DNA of 64,000 bases from Flaccisagitta enflata (lineage: Eukaryota; Chaetognatha; Sagittoidea; Aphragmophora). The notes beneath the pieces were generated by a model. The model was not told where the DNA came from. It worked only from the letters and a program-made list of their open reading frames with translations, and ran no database searches. Position 1 is the first letter of the stretch. The number at the start of each line of letters is the position of its first letter. A program made the position numbers and the translations under genes. Shown piece by piece: positions 32,259 through 42,960 of this stretch. The stretch lies in NCBI GenBank assembly GCA_965153355.1, contig OZ231127.1, positions 17,670,001 to 17,734,000 of the forward strand. Direction: 5' to 3'.

Positions 32259-33839
32259 ATGACACGTCACTCGAAAAATTGTACCGCGGGTGCGGTTTAC
32301 TCTTATCACGAGAAGAAAAAGGACACGGAGGCGTCGGGATGGGGAACGGAAAAGGCGCGTTTCAGCAAAGACTCGATGCAAGAATTTGACTGTTGCAACT
32401 TGTCGCTTCAACCTTGCAAGGACCCCGTCATCACACCAGATGGATATTTGTACGAACGCGAAGCCATTATAGGTAAAATATGCGATTGGAAGGGCTGCAG
32501 ATAGCTTTTGTGGCACCTATGTGCGTCGTCACCAGGCTTTTAAACGGCATGAATCATTAAAATTGGTCATTCTGTAGCAGGCATGCTTTTTTAACATTTC
32601 ACATCTTTCATTCATTCATTCATTCATTTATTCATTCATTCATTTATTCATTCATTCATTCATTCATTCTGTCACAAACTCATACTTTGTCTATCTTGAT
32701 TGGACGTAGTTGTATGAATTAATCTGGAAATCTCGCGTTTCAGAATACATGATTCAACAAAAAAGACTCATCGCGAAAAAGTTAAAAGATTACGAACGTC
32801 ACAAGGCCAAGGAAGAACTTGAGCACAAACGGCTTCTTGAGGAGAAAAGCGAAGAGAGGGTAGGTCTGGACTGTGTTTGTGTTAGTCTGTTCCATTAACC
32901 GTTACAACCTACTATCTTCGCCGAAAGAAACGCAGCAGTTTTAAAAATAGCATCAACTTTGGAAGAGTATTGCTCCTAAACGAGAAAAGCTACAGACCCC
33001 AGATTGGTCCCATTTTAAAGCCCTCTTTTAAATGTTTAAAATGGAACCAATCTGGGAAGTGTAGCATTATTCGTTTAAGAGCAGCATTCTTCCAAAGTTG
33101 ATGCCATTTCTATAACTGCTGCGTTTCTTTTGGCGAAGATAGTATGTTTAAAATCCAGGGGTGTGTAGAGTTGAGCGGCGCTTGATTTCTTCCTTTGTCT
33201 TTGATTTCCTTCCCCGTTGGATCAAAAATTGGTTTAAAAATTTTGTATCCCGCAGAGTAAAGATATATTTAAGATATGGTCAGAATGGTGTAAAATTTTG
33301 TTGTCGTAGTCAAATACTTTTTTTTTTCTTTTTTTCCACCCTTTGATTTCATTCCCCATCTCTAAACCCTTTGATTTTATTTCCTCCCCACGGGGGGGGG
33401 GGGGTAATTCTCAACTTTGTACACCCCTGTGAAAATCTTTCTCACGCCCTGACCCAATGCTGCCTTATTGAGTTCAACGACCTCTGTTCTTCTCTTTAAT
33501 TCAACTTACCGCGGGTCGAATCATCGACGGCGATCATTAAAGGTTTAAAGGTTAATCTCTCTTTATAATCGGCGATTCTGTAATCGTCGATCATCGATGT
33601 TCCGCAGGTGAAAGAGTTCATGAAACAAGAGGGATCGATTATCAGCAAACCGTTGGATCCATTCAAGAAAAATCCCTTGGCCTTGATCAAACACGATGGC
33701 GTCGGAAAGAAGTCCTCCTCTCCCGTTCCATCCTCCTCCACCTCCACCTCTTCCTCCACGGCTACCTCTTCAAAACAGTCTGATGAGCCACAGCCAGGCG
33801 CAAGCGGCAGCGGTTGCCTCAGTAATATGAGTGGTGAAA
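32259..33839 (+). CDS. NOSIP: NOSIP orthologue, exons 1-3 (3' end not in window or lost)
   Basis: NOSIP is a nuclear-cytoplasmic U-box/RING-type E3 ubiquitin ligase known for binding nitric oxide synthase. Exons: 32,259-32,472 (ATG; MTRHSKNCTAGAVYSYHEKK, then FDCCNLSLQPCKDPVITPDG and YLYEREAII), donor GTAAAA; 32,744-32,859 (EYMIQQKRLIAKKLKDYERH, coiled and charged), donor GTAGGT; 33,608-33,839 (VKEFMKQEGSIISKPLDPFK then a Ser/Thr-rich linker), donor GTAAGT. Phases agree at both introns. The first exon carries the N-terminal half of the split U-box. The second half, normally after the linker (FWIPSLTP onward in animals), was not found between 33,840 and the inverted repeat. About 187 codons are present of roughly 300 usual. 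Either a long intron continues past the window or the gene is broken. Confidence 0.92.
32608..32669. repeat. ATTC tetranucleotide microsatellite in NOSIP intron 1
   Basis: About 15 copies of TTCA with occasional TTTA interruptions, 75 bp upstream of the exon 2 acceptor. Confidence 0.95.
32912..33142. mobile_element. Foldback MITE with TA target duplication in NOSIP intron 2
   Basis: The 231-bp sequence folds almost end to end. Ends are CTATCTTCGCCGAAAGAAAC and the complement of CTATCTTCGCCAAAAGAAAC, followed inside by CGCAGCAG, TCAACTTTGGAAGA and CCAGATTGGT on both sides. It is flanked by TA on each side, as expected for Tc1/mariner-type insertions. Arms are well matched, suggesting a fairly recent insertion. 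Confidence 0.85.
33156..33429. mobile_element. hAT-type MITE in NOSIP intron 2
   Basis: Starts CAGGGGTGTGTAGAG and ends GTACACCCCTG. Flanking octamers TTAAAATC and TGAAAATC match at seven of eight positions. It carries the family's CTTTGATTTCATTCCCC words and a G run near the right end. It lies 13 bp after the TA-flanked MITE. Confidence 0.88.
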
Positions 33840-34889
33840 GTAAGTAATACTAAGTATGAAGGTTTGAATGAATTATTGATGAAATTGGTTTTCGATGACT
33901 GAACAAGCCCGATCGGGCAACTAGATGCGTCATCTGCGTGATATTAGAAGAGGCGTAACGGACCGACGGACCGACGGACGGACAGACCCTCTTATAGAGA
34001 TGCGATGACGCATCTAAAATACAGACGGGACCATTTTAAGAGCTGAGGCGGGACCCTAAGCGTTAGCACCCCCCCTACAGCCCACTGTGTTTGGACAATT
34101 ATGCCACTGGCTGTGGCAGTTGACACTTCAGGTGGGTGAAAGTGGCGCCACCACAGCGATTTCTGAATTTCCACTTAGAACCCCCCTAACGGGCCACCCC
34201 TAAATTTGCCCGAGCCACCCCCAAGGTAAAAAAAATCGAAAAATTTTTTTTCTCAATAATTGATATTTTTTTGGCAGAATAGTGTAAAACTAAGTCTGAA
34301 TCAACAGTAAATCACATTTTTAGTGCTTGTTTTGAATTTTTTCATAAAAAAAATTTGATTTCAAAGAAAAACGTCGAAATTTAAGATTTTCTGCTTTTTT
34401 CCCCTTTTATGACTTTTGAAGATAACATGGATCATTCAGGAAAGCTTCCTTAAGTAATTTTTAGATAGAATATCATTTTACAATAATAAACAAAAGTTTT
34501 TTTTACAAATGCAAACTTGTTTAAATAGCCAAAATTAGCTTTAAACAAGCTCAAAAAAGGGAAAAAGTCTCAAACAGCTGGGCAAGAGCAGTACTAGAGT
34601 ATTAACAAACTCCAGGGCTAATAGGGACAGCAAGGGCTAATAGGGACAGCAAGGGCTTATAGGGACAACAATCTAAGTAAGGATGCATTTGATGATTCAA
34701 ATCTTTGTTCTCTTGATTTTTGTAATATTCAGGGTGGGGAAGGCCAAAAATTTTTTAGCAACTTTAAATCCTTCCAGCAGCGGCAGCAGAGTTAGGTAGT
34801 TACATCCGGGGGGACACCCCGACCACTCACAAGCCTTGCCCACTCTCTCAGGCCAATAGGCTCGCTTCAGCATCACTTTGGCAAAAACC
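33840..34889. other. Beginning of NOSIP intron 3 or intergenic DNA
   Basis: No further NOSIP exon is found. It contains a variant hairpin repeat (33,950-34,018), a T/A-rich low-complexity stretch (34,200-34,560) and three tandem copies of AGGGCTAATAGGGACAGCA (34,612-34,670). Confidence 0.6.
33950..34018 (+). repeat. Hairpin-ended repeat, variant stem
   Basis: GGACCGACGGACCGACGGAC, CTCTTATAGAGATGCG and CGCATCT-AAAAT. The stem AGATGCG/CGCATCT is the same compensated variant as at 31,355-31,422. Confidence 0.85.
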
Positions 34890-35305
34890 CTCAGACGAAA
34901 TTTCGTCTCCGAATTTCGTCTCAGACGAAATTTCGTCTGGTGGCCTCGTCAGACGAAAAATTTTCGTCTGAGCCTCAGACGAAATTTCGTCTCAGACGAA
35001 ATTTCGTCTGGGGTTTTTGAGGGGAAAAAAGCTAGAAACATTAGAGAACAAGAACGCAGACTGTCTTTTGAGTCTTGGTCGGTCCGTCGGTGTATGAATG
35101 AGTGAATTCTTTACGCGCTTGATACTATTTAGCACTTTTTTTTCCCAAAATTTAGTTTTGGTTTTTGAAGGGGAAAAATCTACTAACATTGAGGAATAAG
35201 AACGCGAACTGTTTTTTGAATCTTTTGGTCGGTCCGTCGGTCTTTGAATGGAGGCTTATTTACATGCTTGACACTTTTACGCGCTTTTTTTTGCAAAAAA
35301 TTGAT
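34890..35305. repeat. Palindrome array CAGACGAAATTTCGTCTG plus two 150-bp units
   Basis: The perfect 18-bp palindrome CAGACGAAATTTCGTCTG occurs about five times, complete or halved, at 34,893-35,010. Two tandem units of about 150 bp follow (35,008-35,150; 35,155-35,300), each with GGTTTTTGA(A)GGGGAAAA, AGAACGC, GGTCGGTCCGTCGGT and TTTACGCG. A third unit with the same palindrome half is inside the inverted-repeat arm at 36,590-36,745. Confidence 0.85.
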
Positions 35306-35440
35306 GATACTGAATGATGATACTGAATGATGATACGGAATGATGATACAGAATGATGATACGGATCGATCCTGGTCCTCATCATCATCCCCATCCTCAT
35401 CCTCATCATCATCCCCATCCTCATCCTCCCCACCATCAAA
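35306..35440. repeat. GATGATACGGAAT and CATCATCCTC short arrays
   Basis: About five copies of a 13-bp unit GATGATACTGAAT/GATGATACGGAAT (35,302-35,368), again with GATAC, then a CATCATCCCCATCCTC stretch. Confidence 0.88.
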
Positions 35441-35899
35441 CTTGACTAGTATTGTTGCGTAGCACGCGACTAAAAAGTGGTTGCTTTTATGTCATGAAGA
35501 ATTTATGTACCTCATTTCAGGTGAATGTAACTCGGCTCGAGACAGTGCTGTCAAAAAAAAAAAACAATTTTGATATTGTGTCGCGGCCAAGCAAACCAAC
35601 AAGCTACTCTTTATTGAATTATATCTATATTACTTTATCTAAAAGCAGCAATTTGTATATTTCTAAAAAGTGCTGCTGTTCATAAATTCTTGATGTTGCC
35701 GATTGTTATTCAACTAAAGTTTTTTAGTTTCAGGAATCAGTTGGTATTGACGGTTGCGGCGGCGACGAACGAGTTGACGACGTCGAAGGACGGCTAAAAC
35801 GCCAAATCAAATTTGAACTTTTCCCTTTGGAAGGATCTCTCCCGACACGTCCGTCCTCCGTCGATCTCACCCTTCTCTGAGACTTAAACAACGCCGTGT

Positions 35900-36030
35900 A
35901 CACGGCCATCAGTTGCGGACGGGTGGGCAGGGGCGGAAATGCGCGTTTTTACACTTTTTGACTCGTGCTTACCGATCGACGGACGGACGGACAAAGCCTC
36001 TTATAGAGTTGCGTGTCCGCAACTAAAAAT
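35900..36030 (+). repeat. Hairpin-ended repeat, variant stem (left arm)
   Basis: GCCGTGTACACGGCC palindromic start, GTTGCGGACGGGTGGGCAGG, then GATCGACGGACGGACGGAC and AGTTGCG-TGTC-CGCAACT-AAAAAT. The stem is changed at paired positions. The mirrored copy is at 63,565-63,690. Confidence 0.9.
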
Positions 36031-37035
36031 TAGCTTCCCTTAGCGATGGTCGTGAACGCATCAATCAGTATACAGACAAAAGTGAAATACAAAAAGTTAA
36101 CCCCCCAAAAACTGTAGCACCCCCCCTACAGCCTCAACTGGGAAATGAAGAAAGACATATAAGGTAGGGAATGGAAGCTTATAGCAATACAATTAGCCTC
36201 ATCAGAGCGATTTTGGAATTTCATTCCCAGTAGAGAATTATAGCAAAAAAATTAGTGAAAAATTGTATTTTTAACAATATTCTAAAAGTGTTAATTTTAG
36301 CTAGTTTTTAAGCTGTAACTTTTTACTGGGATTGAAATTAAAAAATCGCTCTGATGAGGCTAATTGTATTGATGTAAACTTCTATTTCCAATCTTATATG
36401 CCTATTTTCATTAAGCGGTTGCGGCTGTAGGGGGGTTGCTACAGTTTTTGGGGGGTTAACTTCTTGTATTTCACTTTCGTCTGTACTCAGTCAGGATATG
36501 AATGGGAAAAAAAAATTCGTTTGAGCTCCAACCCTCATATGAAAAATTATGTCTGACCAGACGAACAATTTTGTCTGATAAGACGAAAAATTTCGTCTGG
36601 GGTTTTTGACGGACAAAAGCCTAGAGATGTTGAGGAATGAGTTCGCCAACTGTCTTTTAAGTCTTTTGGTCAGTCCGTCAGTCTATGAATTCTTTACGCG
36701 CTTTGTACTTTTAAGCACTTCATTAGCAAAAGATTGAGTTTGCCCGACCAAAAAATTTCGTCTGGGGTTTTTAAGAGGCAAGTAGCTGAATACAACCGTC
36801 GTGAAACATCACAACACATTACAACTTTGATCACACAGCGTACCCAAGAGATAGATTCACGATGCTGAATACACAGCCAAAAAGGTGTTTCCTTACTTCA
36901 GAATTTAATACTCAAATAACCTTATGGATGGGGAAATACACTTTTTATAGTAATAGAATATGACATGTGGGGTTAGTGTACCAAATTTCAACTTTTTCAC
37001 GTGATTTATTTGTTCTTAGTGACCATTTGATCTCT
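36031..37035. other. Arm interval: short inverted pair and palindrome unit
   Basis: Segments at 36,070-36,255 and 36,345-36,490 are inverted copies (AGTGAAATACAA, GTTAACCCCCC, CTACAG, CTCATCAGAGCGATTT), giving a foldback of about 420 bp. The 150-bp palindrome unit is at 36,590-36,745. No gene seen. Confidence 0.75.
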
Positions 37036-37510
37036 TTAGTCGCGCTCATGCTGCAGCGTCCGTCCGTCGGTCCGTCCATTGGCTGAAGGGGCTCCAAAAA
37101 CTAGTGGTGGAAAAAAACTTGGCTTGGTGGTAAAACATGACGTGAGCGGTCTGTGTACCAATCTTCATCATTTTCCTTTGGTTTACTCGTAATGACCATT
37201 TTATCTTTTTCAGTCGTGTGCATGCGACCATGTCTGTCAATTGGTGCGTCCGTTGGTTGAAGGGGTTGAATGTAACTCGGCATGGTGTTAGAACATGACG
37301 TGAAGGTTCTATCACTGAAATTCTGTGACATTTCCGTTTGGTTGTTTTGCTCGTTATGACCACTTGATCATTTTCAGTCGCGTGCACGTAGCTCTGTCCA
37401 CCTATAGGATCATCCGTCAGATCAAGGGGTTCTGCAATTCAAGACGGATTGGAATGAAACTTGGTACACTTCCAATAATTTCAAGGGAACGGTGATTGTC
37501 ATTTGTTACA
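37036..37510. repeat. Three tandem units of about 170 bp, each starting with a hairpin end
   Basis: Units begin TTTAGTCGCGCTCATG (37,036), TTCAGTCGTGTGCATGCGAC (37,208) and TTCAGTCGCGTGCACG (37,373). Each contains CCGTT/CCATTGG..TGAAGGGG, a TTGGCATGGTG-like segment and a run toward GACCA(C/T)TT. Minus-strand frames (MHATENDQVV, MVACTRLKKIKW) are translations of the same repeat. Confidence 0.8.
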
Positions 37511-37659
37511 GACGGAATTCTATTAGATTAAAAGAATGAAGTAAAAGAAAACACGTCAGCCAAAAAATTTCGTCCGTCGCCAAGTACCCGTCGACCGCAT
37601 GTACCGAGGGTTTCCGAACATTTTTTTAACGATGTCACTAAAAATTTTTGAAAACTTTT

Positions 37660-38749
37660 CAGAGATGTATATGGTTCTATGATATTTGATTAGTTCCCCC
37701 CCCCCTGCCTTCCAGACCTCCCACGACGTCTGCAGCATCCCAGCAACTGTTCGTCGACTGCTTCATGCCTTCAACATTAGCATATTGCAAACGTCAACTT
37801 CAAACGACGATATCTTCCGAACCCCTCAACCCACGTGGATGAAATTTCGCATGGAGCTGCCCCAAGACTTGGTCTACAGGCTGTAAAAATTTCAGCCCCA
37901 TCGGACAACTCCTTCCTCGCACTCGGAAAAAAACGTGAGGGGCTTCGAAAACGCGATTTCGAGCTTCGAACATCAACTTTGACGAGCTACTGCGCCTCAA
38001 CCTGCGACTCGATCTTCACAAAAATGGAATCCTAGCTGCTCCAACACCTACTCTACCTACAGTATCAATCCCAATCTCTGGACTCAACGGGAAGGTGGAA
38101 TATTCTCCATACTCGTTTATGCCTTCGAAAATTGGCGTCCTCGGCGGCTTCGAACATCCGCCATCTTTAAAGTCTTCTCGAATCCGCAATTCTTGGGCGA
38201 TTTGGCTATTAATCAAGGACAAGACACTTCAAGGTCACCTCTAACACATCCCAATCCGGCGTCGACCAACTCGACCCCCTAGTGGTCCGTTTCCGCGTCT
38301 AAAGATCGTCCTCGACGAACCTCCGCCGCCGCCAACTTTGTTCGATCGACACGGCTGTTGCAATCAACTCAGGGTCGTCAAAATCGGTGAAAGTGTTCAA
38401 CCACATCTAATTTATGTGCAACATAAGTTTCGCGGCCTAACTCCTCCGTTAAGGGCCCCGTTTCCGCGATCTAATTCGAGGCTTGACGACAACAACCGCC
38501 ACCTTCGATTTCACGCAGACAAACGCCTTCCACGAGCCAACCATCGTCAAACCCATCGAATCTGGGGTCACATCTCCGGGACATCGAGGGGTAACAACAT
38601 CAGTCGCCATTTCAACCCCATCTTTGCTCAACAACGCCGTCGACGCCATCTTGTCCTCCAAAGTCGTCCACTCAAACTTCACTTCTTTGAATCTCTCTCG
38701 AACATCCATTTCTCATTGGATCATCATCAAACCTTGTAGACTTGGTCTA
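37660..38749. other. GC-rich block of the arm, no named gene
   Basis: Overlapping frames on both strands span 65-133 codons, for example 38,338-38,739 (plus), 38,483-38,839 (plus; TTTTATFDFTQTNAFHEPTI) and 38,449-38,709 (minus; MDVRERFKEVKFEWTTLEDK). All are conserved in the mirror arm, which is expected from near identity and is not evidence of coding. GTCTACAGGCTGTAAAAATT occurs at both 37,871 and 38,744. The block resembles 16,640-17,660 in composition and in the ATCGGACAACT word. Could be a captured or decayed gene; I cannot choose a frame. Confidence 0.4.
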
Positions 38750-39017
38750 CAGGCTGTAAAAATTTTTATTTTCTTACCCGCGACGCGTTACAAAATCTAT
38801 GATTTTCTTCCCCATATAGCAATAAAACAGTGTTTTTAAGGTTTAAATAGTGTTATATTGTGTTCTACAAATCATTTCTAATGATTTGGTACTGCCAAAA
38901 ATTTTCCCCAAATTTTCTTTTTTTCTTTGTTTTCCCCCTGCATTTTTTCCCCCATTTCCAAACCCTTTGATTATTTCCCCCCCCCCACCGGGGGATATAG
39001 AACAATATACAGGCCTG
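38750..39017. mobile_element. hAT-type MITE, left arm copy
   Basis: The interior matches the 13,618 element in reverse (CCAAACCCTTTGATT, CATTTCTAATGATTTGGTAC, TTTCCCC runs), ending CAATATACAGGCCTG. No 8-bp duplication is visible because the left end merges with the GTCTACAGGCTGTAAAAATT repeat. Mirror copy at about 60,583-60,860. Confidence 0.75.
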
Positions 39018-39340
39018 AAAGTTTTCTTTTTATGCCTACCTTGAATCATTGTCAGTGAGCGGTCTTATGAATAAATATTACATGTTTAAAATATCATGAA
39101 AATATCTCTTACCGTTTGAAAGGTATAAAGTATGAAAGTAGAAACCGCGCGGCGATCTTTCATCCATGCGCAATTCGCAGCTTTGTTTCCTTTGTCGAGC
39201 TTGTCAGTATTAACAAAGACTTCTAAACGGGAGCACTTTTTGGGGATTTGCAAAATCTTACTGGTACTGGTAGACTCGTTGACTGGTAGACTTTAGTCTG
39301 GTCTGGTCCATCCCTCTCCCTCAATTCCTTCCAAAACGGG

Positions 39341-40323
39341 TCGTCATAGTCTACGACAAAGACGCATGGCAAGAAGAGTCGCTCGAAGATTCCACCGCGA
39401 CGCCGACTACCACCGCATCGTCATCATCATCATCCCCATCGGCAAAGCTTACGACGACCGATTCCGGTATGGATTTGGTGGAAGAAACCGCCGTCGCCGT
39501 GATGGTTGTCGATGAAGAGACGGTCAAAGACGCCAAGGTTGTTGCCGCTCCCGCCTCCGCCGTCATGGTCCGAAACGCCGCCTACCACCGCATCATCATC
39601 GTCAAAGCCCACGACGACCGATTCCGGCGTGGATTTGGCAGAAGGAAACGCCGGCGCTGTCACTGTGATGGTTGTCGAAGAAAAGGCCGTCAAGGGTGCC
39701 GAGGTTGTTGCCGCTTCCGCTTCACCGCCACCGCCGCGGCTGCCGTGGAACCAATGGAAGGCGTTATGGCCTCCACCGCTGTTGTTGTTACTGAGGAAAC
39801 TCCGGTAACCGCCGCCGCTACCGACGAACCGACGGAAGAAGCGACGCCGCCTCCAGAGGACGCCGCCGCCGCTGCTGCTGCCGCTGAACTGTCGGAAAAA
39901 GCTACTTACGCCACCGCCAATCAATTTGTTCTCAGCGAAGGAGAGGAGGAACTTGCAATCATCGAAGACGACAACGCCGCCACCGCGACGTCATCAGATG
40001 CTAACGCCGACGCGGTTGCCACTGCCCCAGTCGTCGCAGCTTTGGAAGTTTGTGTCCAAGAGACGTCCACAAAGCCGAAGAAGAAACAACGATGGAACGA
40101 CAATCGAGGTTTTGAGAAGTGGGACTTTAATGAAAATGATATTAACGTTGGTGGCAACAAAGCAACAACAACAGCAAAAAAAACGACAACAGCAACAACG
40201 ACAACTGCAACGACAACAACAACGTTTATAGAATTCCCGACTTGTGTAACTGAAATCATACATCATAAAATTCATAATCCACCATTCTTATTCCTATTCC
40301 TCCTCCATCGCCTTCATCTTTAG
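39341..40323 (+). CDS. Unassigned Ala/Thr-rich open frame (left arm)
   Basis: An ATG frame runs 39,469-40,323 (284 codons). Two tandem units of about 180 bp near 39,390-39,720 encode related peptides (MDLVEETAVAVMVVDEETVK; VDLAEGNAGAVTVMVVEEKA) but lie in different frames, so a frameshift separates them. The later part reads EEATPPPEDAAAAAAAAELS, then EKATYATANQFVLSEGEEEL and a Lys-rich KPKKKQRWND segment, ending in ACAACA repeats. The mirror copy has a 12-bp insertion (an extra ATYA) and its own break. Low-complexity composition and the shift argue for a decayed or repeat-derived sequence; a real acidic, disordered protein is possible. No splice signal used. Confidence 0.3.
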
Positions 40324-40579
40324 CTCTGATTTCTAAATCTTTGCCTTTGTCCATTGTCTTTAAAATTACAGTACAGAGAGGTCCACATCTTCCTACTCCC
40401 CTAAATTAAGTCTCACCTCAAACTCGATCTGCACTTCATGCATGTTTCCGAGGCACTCAATTTCCTAAATTTCCTTGCTCTGATCCAATTAAAATTCTTT
40501 ATCCTCATTCTATTCCATCAGCCAAACTTCCTCCCAATAACACCGCGCCCGCACCAAACACCACTGCAGGTTGAAGTAG

Positions 40580-41032
40580 TTGCCTGGATGGCGCTTGCTC
40601 GATCTTAGAAGCCATCAACTCGGAATTGACAGAAAAGTTGACAAATCAAATCGCCGCCGCCTACCGGTCGCCAAGGTTGCTGACGTTGCCACAAATCACG
40701 AAGCAACTGTGACCGATGACAACAAACGCACGATCAAGAACTTCGTCGGCGCCGTCGATGCCGTCGATGGTAACATGAAGGCACGAGGCCGCGGCCACCA
40801 CCGTGAAAATGAGATCGTCACTGAGATGCTGTTTCTGCTCAATGAAGACGCCTCTTACAGCTTCGTCCTCGAATCAGCCAAGAGGTTCCCATTTCCCGTT
40901 GGATGGATCGTCGATGTTGAAGTCGGCGAGGATCTCGGTTTCCTTCATTTTCTAAGCTACGGAGCCAACATTGTTGTAGTTTGGCAGGACTGGTTTGACA
41001 ACCGCCAGGATATCCGTAACTGTGATATTTGA
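40580..41032 (+). CDS. Unassigned 150-codon open frame (left arm)
   Basis: The frame is open from a TTG, not an ATG, at 40,580 to TGA at 41,032. It includes VAKVADVATNHEATVTDDNK, ENEIVTEMLFLLNEDASYSF and VGWIVDVEVGEDLGFLHFLS. The composition is balanced and protein-like. The overlapping minus frame (40,839-41,150; ILDESIFIKGAKGTILPTAV) is also plausible, so strand is uncertain. The mirror copy differs by one residue. No domain recognised. Confidence 0.3.
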   Translation: MPGWRLLDLRSHQLGIDRKVDKSNRRRLPVAKVADVATNHEATVTDDNKRTIKNFVGAVDAVDGNMKARGRGHHRENEIVTEMLFLLNEDASYSFVLESAKRFPFPVGWIVDVEVGEDLGFLHFLSYGANIVVVWQDWFDNRQDIRNCDI

Positions 41033-41279
41033 CGGCGGTGGGGAGAATCGTGCCCTTGGCACCTTTGATGAAGATGGATTCGTCGAGGATTAGGGGCAAG
41101 ACGGTTTTGTGCTTGCACATGATCATGGCGTGGAGGTGGCCTATTTGCAAATTTTAAAAGGATCGAGTGTCATCCATACTTTCTTTTTTTCGTTTTTGTC
41201 CCCGACAAACAGTTTTCGTCGGTGACTATGTGATGGACCTGATCGTGTAGTCTGTCTTTCGTTTAAAACCTTCTCATAT

Positions 41280-42960
41280 CTTTTGAACCAGACCTCAGAA
41301 GTTCATGAAACTTTATCAGTGTTATTTTTATGTCAATGGGAGCTTGTGTACCAACTTTCAGAAAAATTCATTTACTTTTACTACCCTTTGCCTATTACTT
41401 TTGTAGTAATATTTAGCTGGGACTTAAGTGGTTTACATAGGTAGAGGGTAGTAAAAGTTTATGAATTTTTTTTTAATTTGGTATACAAGCAGAGGGTAGT
41501 AAATAAACAACCCCTGCAAAATTCGAATTAAATCTGAGGTCTGGTTCCTGAGATATTAGCTTATTTATGTAGTAGTATGTTGCTAGGACTTAAGCAATTT
41601 ACATAGGCAAAGGGTAGTAAAGGTGTGTGAATTTTTTTTTAATTTGGTACACAAGTAGAGGGTAGTAAATAACCAACCCCTGCAAAATTCGAATTAAATC
41701 TGAAGTCTGGTTTATGAGATATTAGCTTATTTTTGTAGTAATATTTTACTATGAATTAGGCAGTTTACATAGGCAAAGGGTAGCAAAGTTATGTGAATCT
41801 TTTTTTGATTTGGTATACAAGTAAAGGATATTAATTGAACTGCCCCTGCAAAATTTGAAATAAATCTGAAGTCTGGTTTATAAGATATTAGCTTATTAAT
41901 GTAGTAATATGTTACTTGCTCATTTATTACATTCTGATTTTTCTTTAGGTTTGCCATCATGGATTTCAAGATTCATCTTCAACTACTGTGATGATCTTCA
42001 ACTACTGTGATGATCTTCAACTACTGTGATGATCTTCAACTACTGTGATGATCTACAACTACTGTGATGATCTTCAACTACTGTGATCATCTTCAACTAC
42101 TGTCATCATCTTCAACTACTGTCATCATCTTCAACTACTGTCATCATCTTCAACTACTGTCATCATCTTCAACTACTGTCATCATCTTCAACTTCTGTCA
42201 TCATCTTCAACTACCGTCATCATCTTCAACTACTGTCATCATCTTCAACTACTGTCATCATCTTCAACTACTGTCATCATCTTCAACTACTGTCATCATC
42301 TTCAACTACTGTCATCATCTTCAACTACTGTGATGATCTTCAACTACTGTCATCATCTTCAACTACTGTCATCATCTTTAACTACTGTGATCATCTTCAA
42401 CTACTGTGATCATCTTCAACTACTGTGATCATCTTCAACTACTGTCAACATCTTTAACTACTGTCATCATCTTCAACTACTGTCATCATCTTCAACTACT
42501 GCGATCTTCTTCAACTACTGTCATCATCTTCAACTACTGTCATCATCTTCAACTACTGTCATCATCTTCAACAACTGCCATCATCTTCAACAACTGCCAT
42601 CATCTTCCATTCTGTCATCATCTTCAACTACTGTTGTCATCTTCAACTACTGTCGTCATCTTCAACTACTGTCGTCATCTCAAACTGCTGTCGTCATCTT
42701 CAACTGCTGTCGTCATCTTCAACTACTGTTATAATCTTGAACTACTATCATCATCCTCAACTACTGTCATAATCTTCAACTACTGTCGTCGACTTCAATT
42801 ATTAAATTTTTTGAAAAGTTTTTATTTTTTGAAATTTTTTTTAAAAATTTTTTTGAAATTTCTTTTTTTTTTATTTTTTTTTTTTTTTGAAATTTTTAAG
42901 AATTTTCCCTTAGATTTTGGTTGTCATTATCATTCATTGTTGTTATCATCATCATCCACT
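41280..42960 (+). repeat. Minisatellite-slot element, copy 2 (left arm)
   Basis: The left block (41,280-41,950) has three or four diverged internal repeats of about 190 bp with TTTACATAGG(C/T)A(A/G)AGGGTAG, CCCCTGCAAAATTCGAATTA and TTTTTGTAGTAATAT. GCCATCATGG follows at 41,953, then a 19-bp array CTTCAACTACTGTCATCAT (41,975-42,790, about 42 units) and a T/A-rich tail. Since 19 is not a multiple of three, all three frames stay open, which produces long meaningless frames. Confidence 0.9.
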
